Assembly (NCBI RefSeq): GCF_001761325.1
Contig: NZ_CP017478.1
Location: 61,001 to 125,000, forward strand
Reading direction: 5' to 3'
DNA: 64,000 bases
Source of the DNA: Urechidicola croceus
Lineage (GTDB): Bacteria; Bacteroidota; Bacteroidia; Flavobacteriales; Flavobacteriaceae
The stretch's first letter is position 1. Each line of letters starts with the position of its first letter. Both the position numbers and the translations under genes were made by a program. This document shows positions 42,074 to 50,383 of this stretch, in pieces. The notes beneath the pieces are model-generated. The model was not told the origin of the DNA. It ran no database searches and was given only the letters and a program-made list of their open reading frames with translations.

Positions 42074-42997
42074 TTATTTAGATTGGTTTAATAACCAATC
42101 ATATATATCTTGTCCTCCATATACTCTTCTCCAAGTTTCAACATGTCCAGTATCTTCATGAACCGTCAACCTAATATTATGGTAGCCTAACTCCTTTAAT
42201 TTATTTATTCCGGTATAGAAATATTGTGCAGGAACTGAAGTGTCTTTTCCTCCAGAAATATTCCAAATAGGAATTTTTGCATCAGCAATTGGTTTCATTA
42301 ATTCCGGATAAGCATAACCAACAACAGGGTTTATCGCTGCAAATACATTTGGATTTTTACTTGCAGTATACCAAGTACCATAACCTCCAAAACTTAATCC
42401 GCTTAAATAGATACGATTCTTATCAGTGTTATAATCAGCAAGAGTTTTATTAATCATACTCATTAAATCCTCTTGAACATTATTCCAACCATATTTTAAA
42501 ATAAATTCCCTAGAAGGAATAGAGTCATTTGCAATCGTTCCAGTAAAGTTTTCTTGACTTATTTCTGGTTGAGGTCTTTCAGGAACTCCATTTTTAAGTC
42601 GCTTTGGAATCCAATCAGTAGATCTTCCGTTTATATAATCGATACCTAATTTTTCCATGTCAAACATATGCAATTGTGGAACAATCATTATAAATGGTAA
42701 GTCACGTTTTTGAACCCATGCCTCATATAAAGGACCATGAATCATTACATAATCTAATTCGTCAGTACCATTTCCTCTCTCTCCATTTCCGTGTAAAAAC
42801 ATAAGTATTGGCCATTTTTTATTTGGATTGTTACTGTAGCCTTTTGGTAGATATACGAAATATTCTCTAGCCGTGTTATCATATTGACTTATATATGCAA
42901 CTCTTAAAAGTTCTTCGGATGATAAATTTTCCTTTTGTGCGTATGATGAAATCATTGTGACTAGAGTTAATAAGAAAGTTAGAAAGATATTTTTCAT
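42074..42997 (-). CDS. Secreted alpha/beta hydrolase (esterase/prolyl oligopeptidase-like)
   Basis: 307 residues. Signal peptide MKNIFLTFLLTLVTMISSYAQ. ILMFLHGNGERGNGTDEL (oxyanion HGxGERG of the phospholipase/carboxylesterase group), SGLSFGGYGTW (nucleophile Ser), ISGGKDTSVP (acid) and DTGHVETW (His) give an intact triad. Domain pattern is of periplasmic esterases acting on polysaccharide esters or small esters. A small lipoprotein gene lies 28 bp upstream on the same strand. Confidence 0.88.
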   Translation of the reverse strand: MKNIFLTFLLTLVTMISSYAQKENLSSEELLRVAYISQYDNTAREYFVYLPKGYSNNPNKKWPILMFLHGNGERGNGTDELDYVMIHGPLYEAWVQKRDLPFIMIVPQLHMFDMEKLGIDYINGRSTDWIPKRLKNGVPERPQPEISQENFTGTIANDSIPSREFILKYGWNNVQEDLMSMINKTLADYNTDKNRIYLSGLSFGGYGTWYTASKNPNVFAAINPVVGYAYPELMKPIADAKIPIWNISGGKDTSVPAQYFYTGINKLKELGYHNIRLTVHEDTGHVETWRRVYGGQDIYDWLLNQSK

Positions 42998-43025
42998 TTT
43001 TATAAGTTAATAATTAAGTTCTGAA

Positions 43026-43385
43026 TTAGTTTTTTTTAAAAGAAATAACATTATTGTAATCTTCAGATTCAGATTCGTTTGTAAAATTAATTTCTATAAA
43101 GTCTAAGTTTTTGAAAGAAGATTTTTTTGCAACCAATCTATAAATAACTCTATAAGATAGTTTTTGTAGTTCACTATGAGTTAGTGAATCTAAATTAAAT
43201 TCATAAAAAGTCACTTTAACATTATTGTCTTTTTCTTCAGTACCCCAACTTTGACTGAATGATATTTTTTCATATTTAAAATTTCTTTTTAAATCACTCT
43301 TGATTTTTTCATATTCATTAAATGTTTCTTTTAAACTACAAGAAATTAGAACAAATGAAAAAACAAGTAAAAATATTTTTTTCAT
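43026..43385 (-). CDS. Small hypothetical lipoprotein
   Basis: 119 residues. Type II signal peptide MKKIFLLVFSFVLISCS with lipobox LISC (Cys16). The mature part starts with a helix (KETFNEYEKIKSDLKRNF) and then alternating strands (NVKVTFYEFNLDSLTHSEL, FIEINFTNESESEDYNN). No family recognised. Its promoter is a TACATTTG box 16 bp upstream of the start. Perhaps co-transcribed with the downstream esterase. Confidence 0.7.
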   Translation of the reverse strand: MKKIFLLVFSFVLISCSLKETFNEYEKIKSDLKRNFKYEKISFSQSWGTEEKDNNVKVTFYEFNLDSLTHSELQKLSYRVIYRLVAKKSSFKNLDFIEINFTNESESEDYNNVISFKKN

Positions 43386-43401
43386 GCAAAGTTTATTTAT
43401 T

Positions 43402-43409
43402 CAAATGTA
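43402..43409 (-). promoter_or_regulatory. -7 element for the lipoprotein gene
   Basis: Minus-strand TACATTTG, 16 bp before the ATG at 43385. Confidence 0.5.
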
Positions 43410-43457
43410 CCAAAAAATCATTAATTATTAATTCCTCACTTTTAATCATCATTTAAC

Positions 43458-43465
43458 TATTTTTG
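43458..43465 (+). promoter_or_regulatory. -7 element; decides the cinA start
   Basis: TATTTTTG. The alternative TTG start at 43463 lies inside this box, so translation must begin at the ATG at 43487. Confidence 0.55.
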
Positions 43466-43486
43466 TTTAGAAATAAGAAAGAATAT

Positions 43487-44734
43487 ATGTTTGCAGAAAT
43501 TATCACTATTGGAGATGAAATTTTAATTGGTCAAATAACTGATACCAATTCTAAATGGATTGCAGAAGAGTTAAATAAAATAGGAGTTTCTGTGTATCAA
43601 ATTACGTCTGTACAAGATGATAAAGCACATATATTAAAATCTCTTAAAGAAGCAGAAGAAAATGCCGATATTGTTATTATTACAGGTGGTTTAGGTCCAA
43701 CTAAAGATGATATTACAAAACATACATTGGCAGAATATTTTAATTCGGAGTTAGAATTAAATGAAGAAGTTGTTGAGCATATAAGAGGTTTATTTGCTAA
43801 AATAAATTATCCGTTTACGGAAGTCAATAGGATGCAGGCATTGGTTCCGACTAATTGTACACCTTTAAAGAACCATTTAGGTACTGCGCCAGGAATGTGG
43901 TTTGAACAAAATGGTAGAGCATTTGTTTCACTCCCTGGAGTTCCGAATGAAATGAAAGGTTTGATGAAAATGGAAGTCTTACCCAGAATTCAAAGTAAAT
44001 ATAAATTACCATTTATAATTCATAAAACAATCATGACTTATGGAATGGGTGAGAGTATGGTTGCTGAGAAGTTAGAAGATTGGGAAAATAACTTACCCAA
44101 AAGTATAAGGTTGGCGTATCTACCTTCTTATGGAAAAGTAAGGCTGAGATTAAGTGCTAAAGGAATTGATAGAGTTAAATTAGAAAGCATTTTAATTGTA
44201 GAAATAGAAAAATTGCATACTATAATAGGTGATATTATAGTTGGTTATGACGAATCAGAAAATATAGCAGTGGTATTGGGTAGACTTTTAAAAGAAAAAG
44301 GTCTAAAGATTGCTACTGCCGAAAGTTGTACTGGAGGAAAAATAGCATCAAGAATTACTTCTGTTGCTGGAGCATCTTCTTATTTTGTTGGGTCAATAGT
44401 TTCTTATACTGCAGAAATGAAAATTAAAGAATTAAATGTGTCTAAAGATACAATTGATACTTATACAGTTGTTAGTGGTGAGGTTGCCGAGCAAATGGCA
44501 CTAGGTATTCAGAAAAGATTGAATGTTGATTATGCAATTGCCACAACTGGAAATGCAGGACCAACAACCGATAATACTGATAAAACAGTTGGAGTTGTAT
44601 TTATAGCAATAGCAACACCTAAAGGAGTTTTTTCAGAAGAATTTTATTTTGGTAAGCCTCGGCAAAAGGTGATAGAAAGAAGTACAAATAAGGCTTTAGA
44701 ATTACTAAGAAAAGAAATTATAAAAAATAGTTGA
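43487..44734 (+). CDS. cinA: CinA family protein (NMN deamidase / molybdopterin-binding domains)
   Basis: 415 residues from ATG 43487. N-terminal MoCF-like domain: AEIITIGDEILIGQITDTNSKW and ITGGLGPTKDD. C-terminal CinA domain: GLKIATAESCTGGKIASRI, where the Ser of AESCTGG is the usual NMN amidohydrolase nucleophile, and TTGNAGPTTDN. Full-length CinA of this type works in pyridine nucleotide salvage: the C-domain deamidates NMN and the N-domain can have ADP-ribose pyrophosphatase activity. The 'competence' name is historical. Followed by the rpmB cluster under its own promoter. Confidence 0.93.
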   Translation: MFAEIITIGDEILIGQITDTNSKWIAEELNKIGVSVYQITSVQDDKAHILKSLKEAEENADIVIITGGLGPTKDDITKHTLAEYFNSELELNEEVVEHIRGLFAKINYPFTEVNRMQALVPTNCTPLKNHLGTAPGMWFEQNGRAFVSLPGVPNEMKGLMKMEVLPRIQSKYKLPFIIHKTIMTYGMGESMVAEKLEDWENNLPKSIRLAYLPSYGKVRLRLSAKGIDRVKLESILIVEIEKLHTIIGDIIVGYDESENIAVVLGRLLKEKGLKIATAESCTGGKIASRITSVAGASSYFVGSIVSYTAEMKIKELNVSKDTIDTYTVVSGEVAEQMALGIQKRLNVDYAIATTGNAGPTTDNTDKTVGVVFIAIATPKGVFSEEFYFGKPRQKVIERSTNKALELLRKEIIKNS

Positions 44735-44740
44735 AATTGT

Positions 44741-44772
44741 TTTGTGAGTTCTTGAAATAATTCCTATTTTTG
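44741..44772 (+). promoter_or_regulatory. Promoter of the rpmB-rpmG-DUF4295 cluster
   Basis: TTTG at 44741-44744 and TATTTTTG at 44765-44772, spacer 20 bp. A complete two-part match, 38 bp before the rpmB ATG. Confidence 0.75.
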
Positions 44773-44810
44773 CACCTCGTTTTGAGATAACAATATAAAA
44801 CTGTAGAGAA

Positions 44811-45050
44811 ATGTCAAGAGTTTGTGAACTTACAGGTAAAAAAGCAATGGTTGGGAACAATGTTTCTCACGCTTTAAATAGAACTAAGAGAAAATTTAAC
44901 GCTAATTTAATTACTAAGCGTTTTTATATTCCTGAAGAGGATAAATGGGTGAAATTAAAAATTTCAACTTCTGCTCTTAAGAATATTAATAAATTAGGAA
45001 TTTCTGCTGTGCTTAAAGAAGCAAGAGCAAAGGGGTTTTTGGCTAAATAA
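44811..45050 (+). CDS. rpmB: 50S ribosomal protein L28
   Basis: 79 residues. [33 protein letters not shown] is the L28 signature, followed by [27 protein letters not shown] component of the large subunit. The first Cys is present but no four-Cys zinc ribbon is seen. First gene of the L28-L33-DUF4295 unit ending at the strong terminator at 45486. Confidence 0.97.
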   Translation: MSRVCELTGKKAMVGNNVSHALNRTKRKFNANLITKRFYIPEEDKWVKLKISTSALKNINKLGISAVLKEARAKGFLAK

Positions 45051-45077
45051 TTTTTTGGCAATTAAAAGTATAATAAG

Positions 45078-45263
45078 ATGGCAAAGAGCAAAGGAAATAG
45101 AATTCAAGTGATATTGGAGTGTACTGAACATAAGACTTCAGGAAAACCAGGTACTTCTAGATACATCACAACTAAAAACAAAAAGAACACACCTGATAGA
45201 ATGGAAATTAAGAAATTTAATCCAATCTTGAAGAAAATGACTGTTCATAAAGAAATTAAATAA
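45078..45263 (+). CDS. rpmG: 50S ribosomal protein L33
   Basis: 61 residues. [44 protein letters not shown] and a basic C-terminus identify L33. Only one Cys is visible, so this is the zinc-independent form. 27 bp separate it from rpmB. Confidence 0.96.
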   Translation: MAKSKGNRIQVILECTEHKTSGKPGTSRYITTKNKKNTPDRMEIKKFNPILKKMTVHKEIK

Positions 45264-45310
45264 TTAGATATTTTACAATAGTAAAAATATCAAATAACAC
45301 ACAGTAAGTC

Positions 45311-45463
45311 ATGGCAAAGAAGACAGTAGCAACATTACAAGGTACTTCAAAGAGGTTATCAAAAGCTATAAAAATGGTAAAATCTCCAAAAACTGGAGCT
45401 TATACATTTGTTGAAGCAATTATGGATCCAACTAAAGTAAATGAGTTTTTAGATAAAAACTAA
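45311..45463 (+). CDS. DUF4295 small protein
   Basis: 50-residue protein: MAKKTVATLQGTSKRLSKAI opens it and a basic middle (KMVKSPKTGAY) and acidic-flexible end (TKVNEFLDKN) follow. It is a Bacteroidota-specific family that regularly follows rpmB and rpmG. High Lys content and location suggest that it binds the ribosome or rRNA, but this is inference. It ends 22 bp before the terminator stem, so it is the last gene of the unit. Confidence 0.9.
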   Translation: MAKKTVATLQGTSKRLSKAIKMVKSPKTGAYTFVEAIMDPTKVNEFLDKN

Positions 45464-45485
45464 ATTTTACTTATTACAATATTAC

Positions 45486-45516
45486 AAAGCTACTTTCAAT
45501 TGAAAGTAGCTTTTTT
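45486..45516 (+). terminator. Strong Rho-independent terminator of the rpmB cluster
   Basis: AAAGCTACTTTC (45486-45497), loop AATT, GAAAGTAGCTTT (45502-45513), followed by T3G and more T. A perfect 12-bp stem. Confidence 0.9.
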
Positions 45517-45520
45517 GTTT

Positions 45521-45528
45521 TATATTTG
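45521..45528 (+). promoter_or_regulatory. Candidate -7 element for ftsY
   Basis: TATATTTG immediately after the rpmB cluster terminator. A TTG at 45500-45502 in the stem gives an 18-bp spacer. A second box, TAGGTTTG at 45560-45567, is an alternative. Confidence 0.45.
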
Positions 45529-45610
45529 TATGAATGACAATTTGCCATAATAGGCTACTTAGGTTTGATTTTTGTCTATAAAAATTGAATCATGAATAAA
45601 AAGAAAATGA

Positions 45611-46564
45611 ATGAGTTTATTTAAAAAAATATTTTCAAGAGAAAAGAAAGAGACACTCGATAAAGGTTTAGAAAAAACAAAAACAACTTTCTTATCAAAA
45701 CTATCAAAAGCAGTTGCAGGTAAATCTAAAGTAGATGATGATGTACTTGATAATTTAGAAGAAGTTTTAATTTCTTCTGATGTGGGTGTAGATACAACGT
45801 TGAAAGTAATTGAGCGAATAGAAGAGCGTGTTGCTAAAGATAAATACCTTGGAACTGATGAATTGAATAAAATTCTACGTGAAGAAATATCAGGGTTGTT
45901 GGCTGAAACTAATATTGGTAATGAAACAGAGTTTACTATTCCTGAAAATAAAAAACCATATGTGATTATGGTTGTTGGAGTAAATGGTGTTGGTAAAACT
46001 ACAACTATTGGAAAGTTAGCATCACAATTTAAGAAATCGGGTAAAAAAGTAGTTCTTGGTGCTGCTGATACATTTCGTGCTGCAGCAATAGATCAATTAC
46101 AAGTTTGGGCAGATAGAGTAGATGTACCAATTGTTCGTCAAGAAATGGGAAGTGATCCTGCTTCGGTAGCATTTGATACTCTTCAATCTGGGGTTAGTCA
46201 AGACGCTGATGTTATTATTATTGATACTGCAGGAAGATTACATAATAAAGTTAACTTAATGAATGAGTTAACTAAGATAAAGCGTGTGATGCAAAAAGTT
46301 GTTGGAGATGCTCCACATGATGTATTACTTGTTCTTGATGGTAGTACTGGTCAAAATGCTTTTGAGCAAGCAAAGCAATTTACCAAAGCAACCGAAGTTA
46401 CATCATTAGCTGTTACTAAATTAGATGGTACTGCAAAAGGTGGAGTCGTAATAGGAATTTCTGATCAATTTCAAATTCCAGTTAAATATATTGGAGTAGG
46501 TGAAGGTATTGATGATTTGCAAGTGTTTAATAAGATTGAATTTGTAGATTCTTTTTTTAAGTAA
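45611..46564 (+). CDS. ftsY: Signal recognition particle receptor FtsY
   Basis: Receptor GTPase for SRP at the membrane. 317 residues: the short form with a minimal acidic A domain (MSLFKKIFSREKKETLDKG). The N domain (KTTFLSKLSKAV) precedes the G domain with G1 GVNGVGKTTTIGKLA, DTFRAAAIDQL, DTAGR, TKLDGTAKGG and GVGEGIDDL. It pairs with the ffs RNA (11332) and with Ffh, which is encoded elsewhere. The start ATG at 45611 gives the usual MSLFKK. Followed by a hydrolase gene after 6 bp. Confidence 0.97.
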   Translation: MSLFKKIFSREKKETLDKGLEKTKTTFLSKLSKAVAGKSKVDDDVLDNLEEVLISSDVGVDTTLKVIERIEERVAKDKYLGTDELNKILREEISGLLAETNIGNETEFTIPENKKPYVIMVVGVNGVGKTTTIGKLASQFKKSGKKVVLGAADTFRAAAIDQLQVWADRVDVPIVRQEMGSDPASVAFDTLQSGVSQDADVIIIDTAGRLHNKVNLMNELTKIKRVMQKVVGDAPHDVLLVLDGSTGQNAFEQAKQFTKATEVTSLAVTKLDGTAKGGVVIGISDQFQIPVKYIGVGEGIDDLQVFNKIEFVDSFFK

Positions 46565-46570
46565 AATATT

Positions 46571-47419
46571 ATGCGCTTAAAATGGCTCGTGATTATAGTT
46601 TTAGTATTTCTAGCAAATAGTTATGCACAAACAATTGATAAATTATATTTATGGCCAGAAGAAGTCCCAAATGAAAAAGGAATAAAGCACAATCCAATTC
46701 AAATTCCTGATACAAGTCGAAATGTAATCAGAATAACAAATATTACAAATCCTTTATTAACAGTTTTTAAACCAGTTGATTCTTTAAAAAATGGAGCAAG
46801 TATTATTATTTCTCCAGGTGGAGGATATAAGTATTTAGCAATAAATATTGAGGGATATGAAATTGCTGAATGGTTTATTTCTTTGGGTTATACTGCTTTT
46901 GTATTGGAATATCGGACACCTGATAATAGAATTGGGGCTTTAAATGATATTCAAAGAGCCATTAGAGTTGTACGAAGTAATTCAAAAAAATGGAATTTAG
47001 ATTCTGAAAAGATTGGTGTGATTGGTTTTTCTGCAGGCGGACACCTATCAGCACTTGTAAGTACTAATTTTAAAATAAATTCTTATTCCAAAGTAGATGA
47101 AATCGATAAGGTTTCTTCTCGTCCAGATTTTTCTTTATTGATTTATCCTTTTTCTCTAGATCAAGGCGTGGATAATACACTTTCACCGGATTTTAAGATT
47201 CATAATAATATTCCTCCAACTTTTATTTTTGGAACTTCAGATGATACTTATGCAAATAGTTTTAATGTATTTGCATCTGCATTGCAAAAAGAAAGTATTC
47301 CATTAGAATTTCATTTGTATCCAAACGGAGGACATGGTTATGGACTTAGGAAAGGAAATCATGCCGCTGAAACATGGCCTTTACTTGCTGAAAAATGGTT
47401 AGTTGAAACTGTTTTTTAA
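46571..47419 (+). CDS. Secreted alpha/beta hydrolase, acetyl xylan/BD-FAE-like esterase
   Basis: 282 residues. Signal peptide MRLKWLVIIVLVFLANSYAQ. ASIIISPGGGYKYLA (oxyanion GGGY), GFSAGGHLSA (Ser nucleophile), FGTSDDTYA (Asp) and GGHGYGL (His) complete the triad. The GGGY motif and Ser-Ala-Gly-Gly resemble the carbohydrate esterase-like BD-FAE and isoprenylcysteine methylesterase-like groups, so deacetylation of glycans is plausible. It follows ftsY by 6 bp and ends in a 13-bp hairpin at 47427. Confidence 0.85.
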   Translation: MRLKWLVIIVLVFLANSYAQTIDKLYLWPEEVPNEKGIKHNPIQIPDTSRNVIRITNITNPLLTVFKPVDSLKNGASIIISPGGGYKYLAINIEGYEIAEWFISLGYTAFVLEYRTPDNRIGALNDIQRAIRVVRSNSKKWNLDSEKIGVIGFSAGGHLSALVSTNFKINSYSKVDEIDKVSSRPDFSLLIYPFSLDQGVDNTLSPDFKIHNNIPPTFIFGTSDDTYANSFNVFASALQKESIPLEFHLYPNGGHGYGLRKGNHAAETWPLLAEKWLVETVF

Positions 47420-47426
47420 CAAAAGT

Positions 47427-47459
47427 AATAGTAAAAATTAACTATAAATTTTTACTATT
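47427..47459 (+). terminator. Likely terminator of the ftsY-esterase unit
   Basis: AATAGTAAAAATT (47427-47439) and AATTTTTACTATT (47447-47459) form a perfect 13-bp AT-rich stem with a 7-nt loop, followed by CATTTTT. Confidence 0.6.
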
Positions 47460-47515
47460 CATTTTTAAATAATATCTTCCCAAAAAAAACTTTAAATATT
47501 TTTATTTTAAAAACT

Positions 47516-48988
47516 ATGAAAAAACTTATTGTAGTTCTAACCCTAATCATTTCTACAACTTTTAGCCAAGCACAAGTCTCAAATTTAGCCAATTTAGCAT
47601 CAGGTAAATTAAAAAGGTTTTCTCCTATTTATGAGCCAAATAATGATGTTTATGGTTATTTCGCCTTATATTTTAATGATCAAATTAGTGCAGATGAAGA
47701 AAAGTATGAGTATGTAATTTTGGATAAAAACTTAAATAAGGTTGCTAATGGCGAATTTATAGATGTAACTTATAAGAAATTGTTGTCAAAATTTTATTCT
47801 CCAGATAAAATTGGAAATAAGTTGTTTCTTACAAAAAAATATATGAGTTACGATGCACATGTTAGTTTTTTGAGTAATAGGATTTTAAATTTAGATAATA
47901 ATACTGTTTCAGAACCATTTTATTTTAAAGAAAATGAATTTGTTGAAGGAAATAAAGATGCAGATGGATTAAGAAAAATAGAGAAAAAAATCCCATTTAT
48001 GAATATACCATTAGCCGTAAATGATGGGTTTTTATTGTTAGAGACTGAGAAAAATACTCAAATAAAAAGTAAAGCAACTGCTGTAAGGTATTATGATGTT
48101 GAAAAGAATAAAATTTGGGAGCATAATTTTGATTTTGGTAAAAAGAAAGTAAAATATTATTTATCAGAATTTGACAAAGAAAATCTATTCTTTACTTTTT
48201 ATACAGATATAAATGGACAGATGGTAAATATTCGACGTTATGATGTTGCCACTGGAGAAATGAAATTTGATTATCTTTTAGAAGATAAGTATGCTGAATA
48301 TAATCATGTATATAACATAAAACAATTAGATGGTAACACAATTATTACAGGAAAAATAAGTCCTTATAAAACTTCTGGCTATGATTATAAAAAAGCAGCA
48401 GGATTATTTAAGATAGTAATTGATGGTGAGGGAAATGAAATTTTTAAAAAATATTTTTTGTGGGAAGATGCGAATAAATTTGTTGAAATGAATGAGAAAG
48501 GTAAACTTGAAGGAGGTTATAGGCTTTTAGCAAAAGATTATTTCATTTTCAACGATGGGAAAATTTCAGTTTTAACCGAAAAATTAAAATCTGGTTATAA
48601 TATCCTTTTAGGAAATATGATAAAGACAACAGATTTTGTTTTGTTAGAGTTTGATCAAGATTTTGTTTTAAACGACATGAAAGTTTTAGAAAAGGATTTG
48701 TCAAAATGGTCTTCATCAGATTATTTATATTCACAATATCTAAATGAAGAAAATGACGCAGTATTCTTTTATCAAGATTACCAGCAGGAAAGTGATAGTA
48801 AAGAAAAAAACTGGGTTTTGGGTATTGTGGCTTTAATTAATGGGGAAATGAATCATGAAAAAATTCCAATGTCTTCTGACAACCATTATATATATCCTTA
48901 TGTAGCAAAAGAAGGGTATATTCTTTTGAGAGAGTTAAACAAAGATGCAGAATTTGATGAAATTAGATTAGAAAAATTGAATTACTAA
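47516..48988 (+). CDS. Secreted protein of unknown function (490 aa)
   Basis: Signal peptide MKKLIVVLTLIISTTFSQAQ. The mature part consists of alternating strand-like segments (YGYFALYFNDQ, YEYVILDKNLNKVANGEF, KIWEHNFDFGKKKVKYYLSEFDKENLFFTFYTDING) that look like a beta-propeller or a beta-sheet-repeat secreted protein. I do not recognise a defined domain, and no catalytic motif or T9SS C-terminal signal is present. It begins 57 bp after a terminator hairpin, so it is its own transcription unit. Stop 1 bp from that of the convergent M48 gene. Confidence 0.7.
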   Translation: MKKLIVVLTLIISTTFSQAQVSNLANLASGKLKRFSPIYEPNNDVYGYFALYFNDQISADEEKYEYVILDKNLNKVANGEFIDVTYKKLLSKFYSPDKIGNKLFLTKKYMSYDAHVSFLSNRILNLDNNTVSEPFYFKENEFVEGNKDADGLRKIEKKIPFMNIPLAVNDGFLLLETEKNTQIKSKATAVRYYDVEKNKIWEHNFDFGKKKVKYYLSEFDKENLFFTFYTDINGQMVNIRRYDVATGEMKFDYLLEDKYAEYNHVYNIKQLDGNTIITGKISPYKTSGYDYKKAAGLFKIVIDGEGNEIFKKYFLWEDANKFVEMNEKGKLEGGYRLLAKDYFIFNDGKISVLTEKLKSGYNILLGNMIKTTDFVLLEFDQDFVLNDMKVLEKDLSKWSSSDYLYSQYLNEENDAVFFYQDYQQESDSKEKNWVLGIVALINGEMNHEKIPMSSDNHYIYPYVAKEGYILLRELNKDAEFDEIRLEKLNY

Positions 48989-48989
48989 A

Positions 48990-50312
48990 CTATTCAATTT
49001 TCTCTTCTACTGAATAATAATTAGCTATAGTTTTTATTTCATCCAATTTTAAATTCCAAATGAAATTTAAGAATAGCTGGTAACTTTCACTTTGATTTTT
49101 AGGCGAAACCCTATCAACATATCTATTTAATTGATATTTCTTTTTGGCATGATATATTTCGTGAAAATTTTTCCCAAGCCACTGTTTGTAATATTCATTT
49201 TCACTATCAGTTTCTAACTTTTTTAAGATTGAATAAACACTAAGGCCGTATTCATTTAAATAATGTAAATTTTCAATTTCAGATTTAAAAGCAATTTCTT
49301 TTAAATTTAAAAAAGAAGAATTAGGGATAATATCAGAATGTGAATCAATATTGAGTTCAGTAAAATTTTTCTTTAAACGACTAATTCTTTCTTCGATATC
49401 TGGATGAGATTTTATTGAATCTTTATTAATTTTATCCTTAAACATATCATAATTGTAACTTTCAAAGTTTTCAGAAACTAACCATTTTTCATCAAATTGC
49501 TGTTCGGGTAAATTAAAAAATGTTTTATAAGTTTTCGTTTTAATCTCGGCAGAAGGTAAAGAGTCAATTTGGGCAAGAATTTCAAGAGCACCAATAAATT
49601 GGAGTGGTGGTAAACCTGTATTTTTATAAATTACATAACCAATTGAATCAGCCTGTGATTCATACTCTCTGTGGGTTTCTCCAGCAGTGTATAATAAATC
49701 TTTTAGCAATCCAAATGCTTTTGTATTTCGATTGTATTTATTTTTTTTAAAAGATTGAGCAATATTTGATTTTTTTGAAAGTACAGTTGTATTAATTTTA
49801 GCTTTTTCTTCAATAGTTGTTTTTGTATGTTTTAGTAATTGATGACCAATTTCATGAGATATTACAGATAATAATTGATTCTCATTTTCTAAATAATTAA
49901 ATAAACCTAAATGTAATATTAAAGTTCCATCTCCTAAACATAGCGCATTTGGACTTGAATGTTTTGATATGAAAATTTGAAGATTTTCATTTTTAATTTC
50001 TGGGTTTCTTGTAATAAGTATTGAGGCCAAACTATCAGTATAGTTTTGGAAACTATCATTAAATAATAATTGCTCTTTATTTAAAATGTTGATGAATTTC
50101 TTTTGTGTTAAATCATAAAAATTCAACACTTCATTTTTCATTTTGCCTTTAAATTCTTTTTTTAAATTTTTATTAAATATTTCATACTTATTTTCATATT
50201 TTTTGATAAAATCTTCTCGCTTTTTTAAGTCTGTTGTATCTAAAAGATGTGTTGTTTGTGTAAAAGATTGAAACGTTATAGAAAGACAAAGAAAGATTAA
50301 TAGTTGTTTCAT
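48990..50312 (-). CDS. Secreted M48 family metalloprotease
   Basis: 440 residues. Signal peptide MKQLLIFLCLSITFQSFTQ. HEIGH (153-157) binds zinc, and the third ligand is the Glu in HREYESQADSIGY near 215. This is the BepA/LoiP-type M48C periplasmic group, which processes or degrades outer-membrane proteins. The N-terminal half (30-120) is an unusually long basic helical extension, and the C-terminal 120 residues form another helix-rich region after DIEERISRLKKNF. A TACATTTG element precedes it. Confidence 0.88.
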   Translation of the reverse strand: MKQLLIFLCLSITFQSFTQTTHLLDTTDLKKREDFIKKYENKYEIFNKNLKKEFKGKMKNEVLNFYDLTQKKFINILNKEQLLFNDSFQNYTDSLASILITRNPEIKNENLQIFISKHSSPNALCLGDGTLILHLGLFNYLENENQLLSVISHEIGHQLLKHTKTTIEEKAKINTTVLSKKSNIAQSFKKNKYNRNTKAFGLLKDLLYTAGETHREYESQADSIGYVIYKNTGLPPLQFIGALEILAQIDSLPSAEIKTKTYKTFFNLPEQQFDEKWLVSENFESYNYDMFKDKINKDSIKSHPDIEERISRLKKNFTELNIDSHSDIIPNSSFLNLKEIAFKSEIENLHYLNEYGLSVYSILKKLETDSENEYYKQWLGKNFHEIYHAKKKYQLNRYVDRVSPKNQSESYQLFLNFIWNLKLDEIKTIANYYSVEEKIE

Positions 50313-50346
50313 GTAATGAAATAAAAGGGTTTGTAATAAATATAAT

Positions 50347-50354
50347 CAAATGTA
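50347..50354 (-). promoter_or_regulatory. -7 element for the M48 protease gene
   Basis: Minus-strand TACATTTG, 34 bp before the ATG at 50312. Confidence 0.5.
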
Positions 50355-50383
50355 CTGAAATTTATTTTCTTTGAAGATGAGTT

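Noticed and set aside
45541..45610. Leader peptide before ftsY (ATGAATGACAATTTGCC...)
   Set aside because: Only a few codons before stop, with no regulatory hairpin following; it could be chance.
47516..48988. T9SS C-terminal signal on the 490-residue secreted protein
   Set aside because: The end (DEIRLEKLNY) lacks the Gly-x-Tyr and Lys-rich pattern; only a Sec signal peptide is supported.
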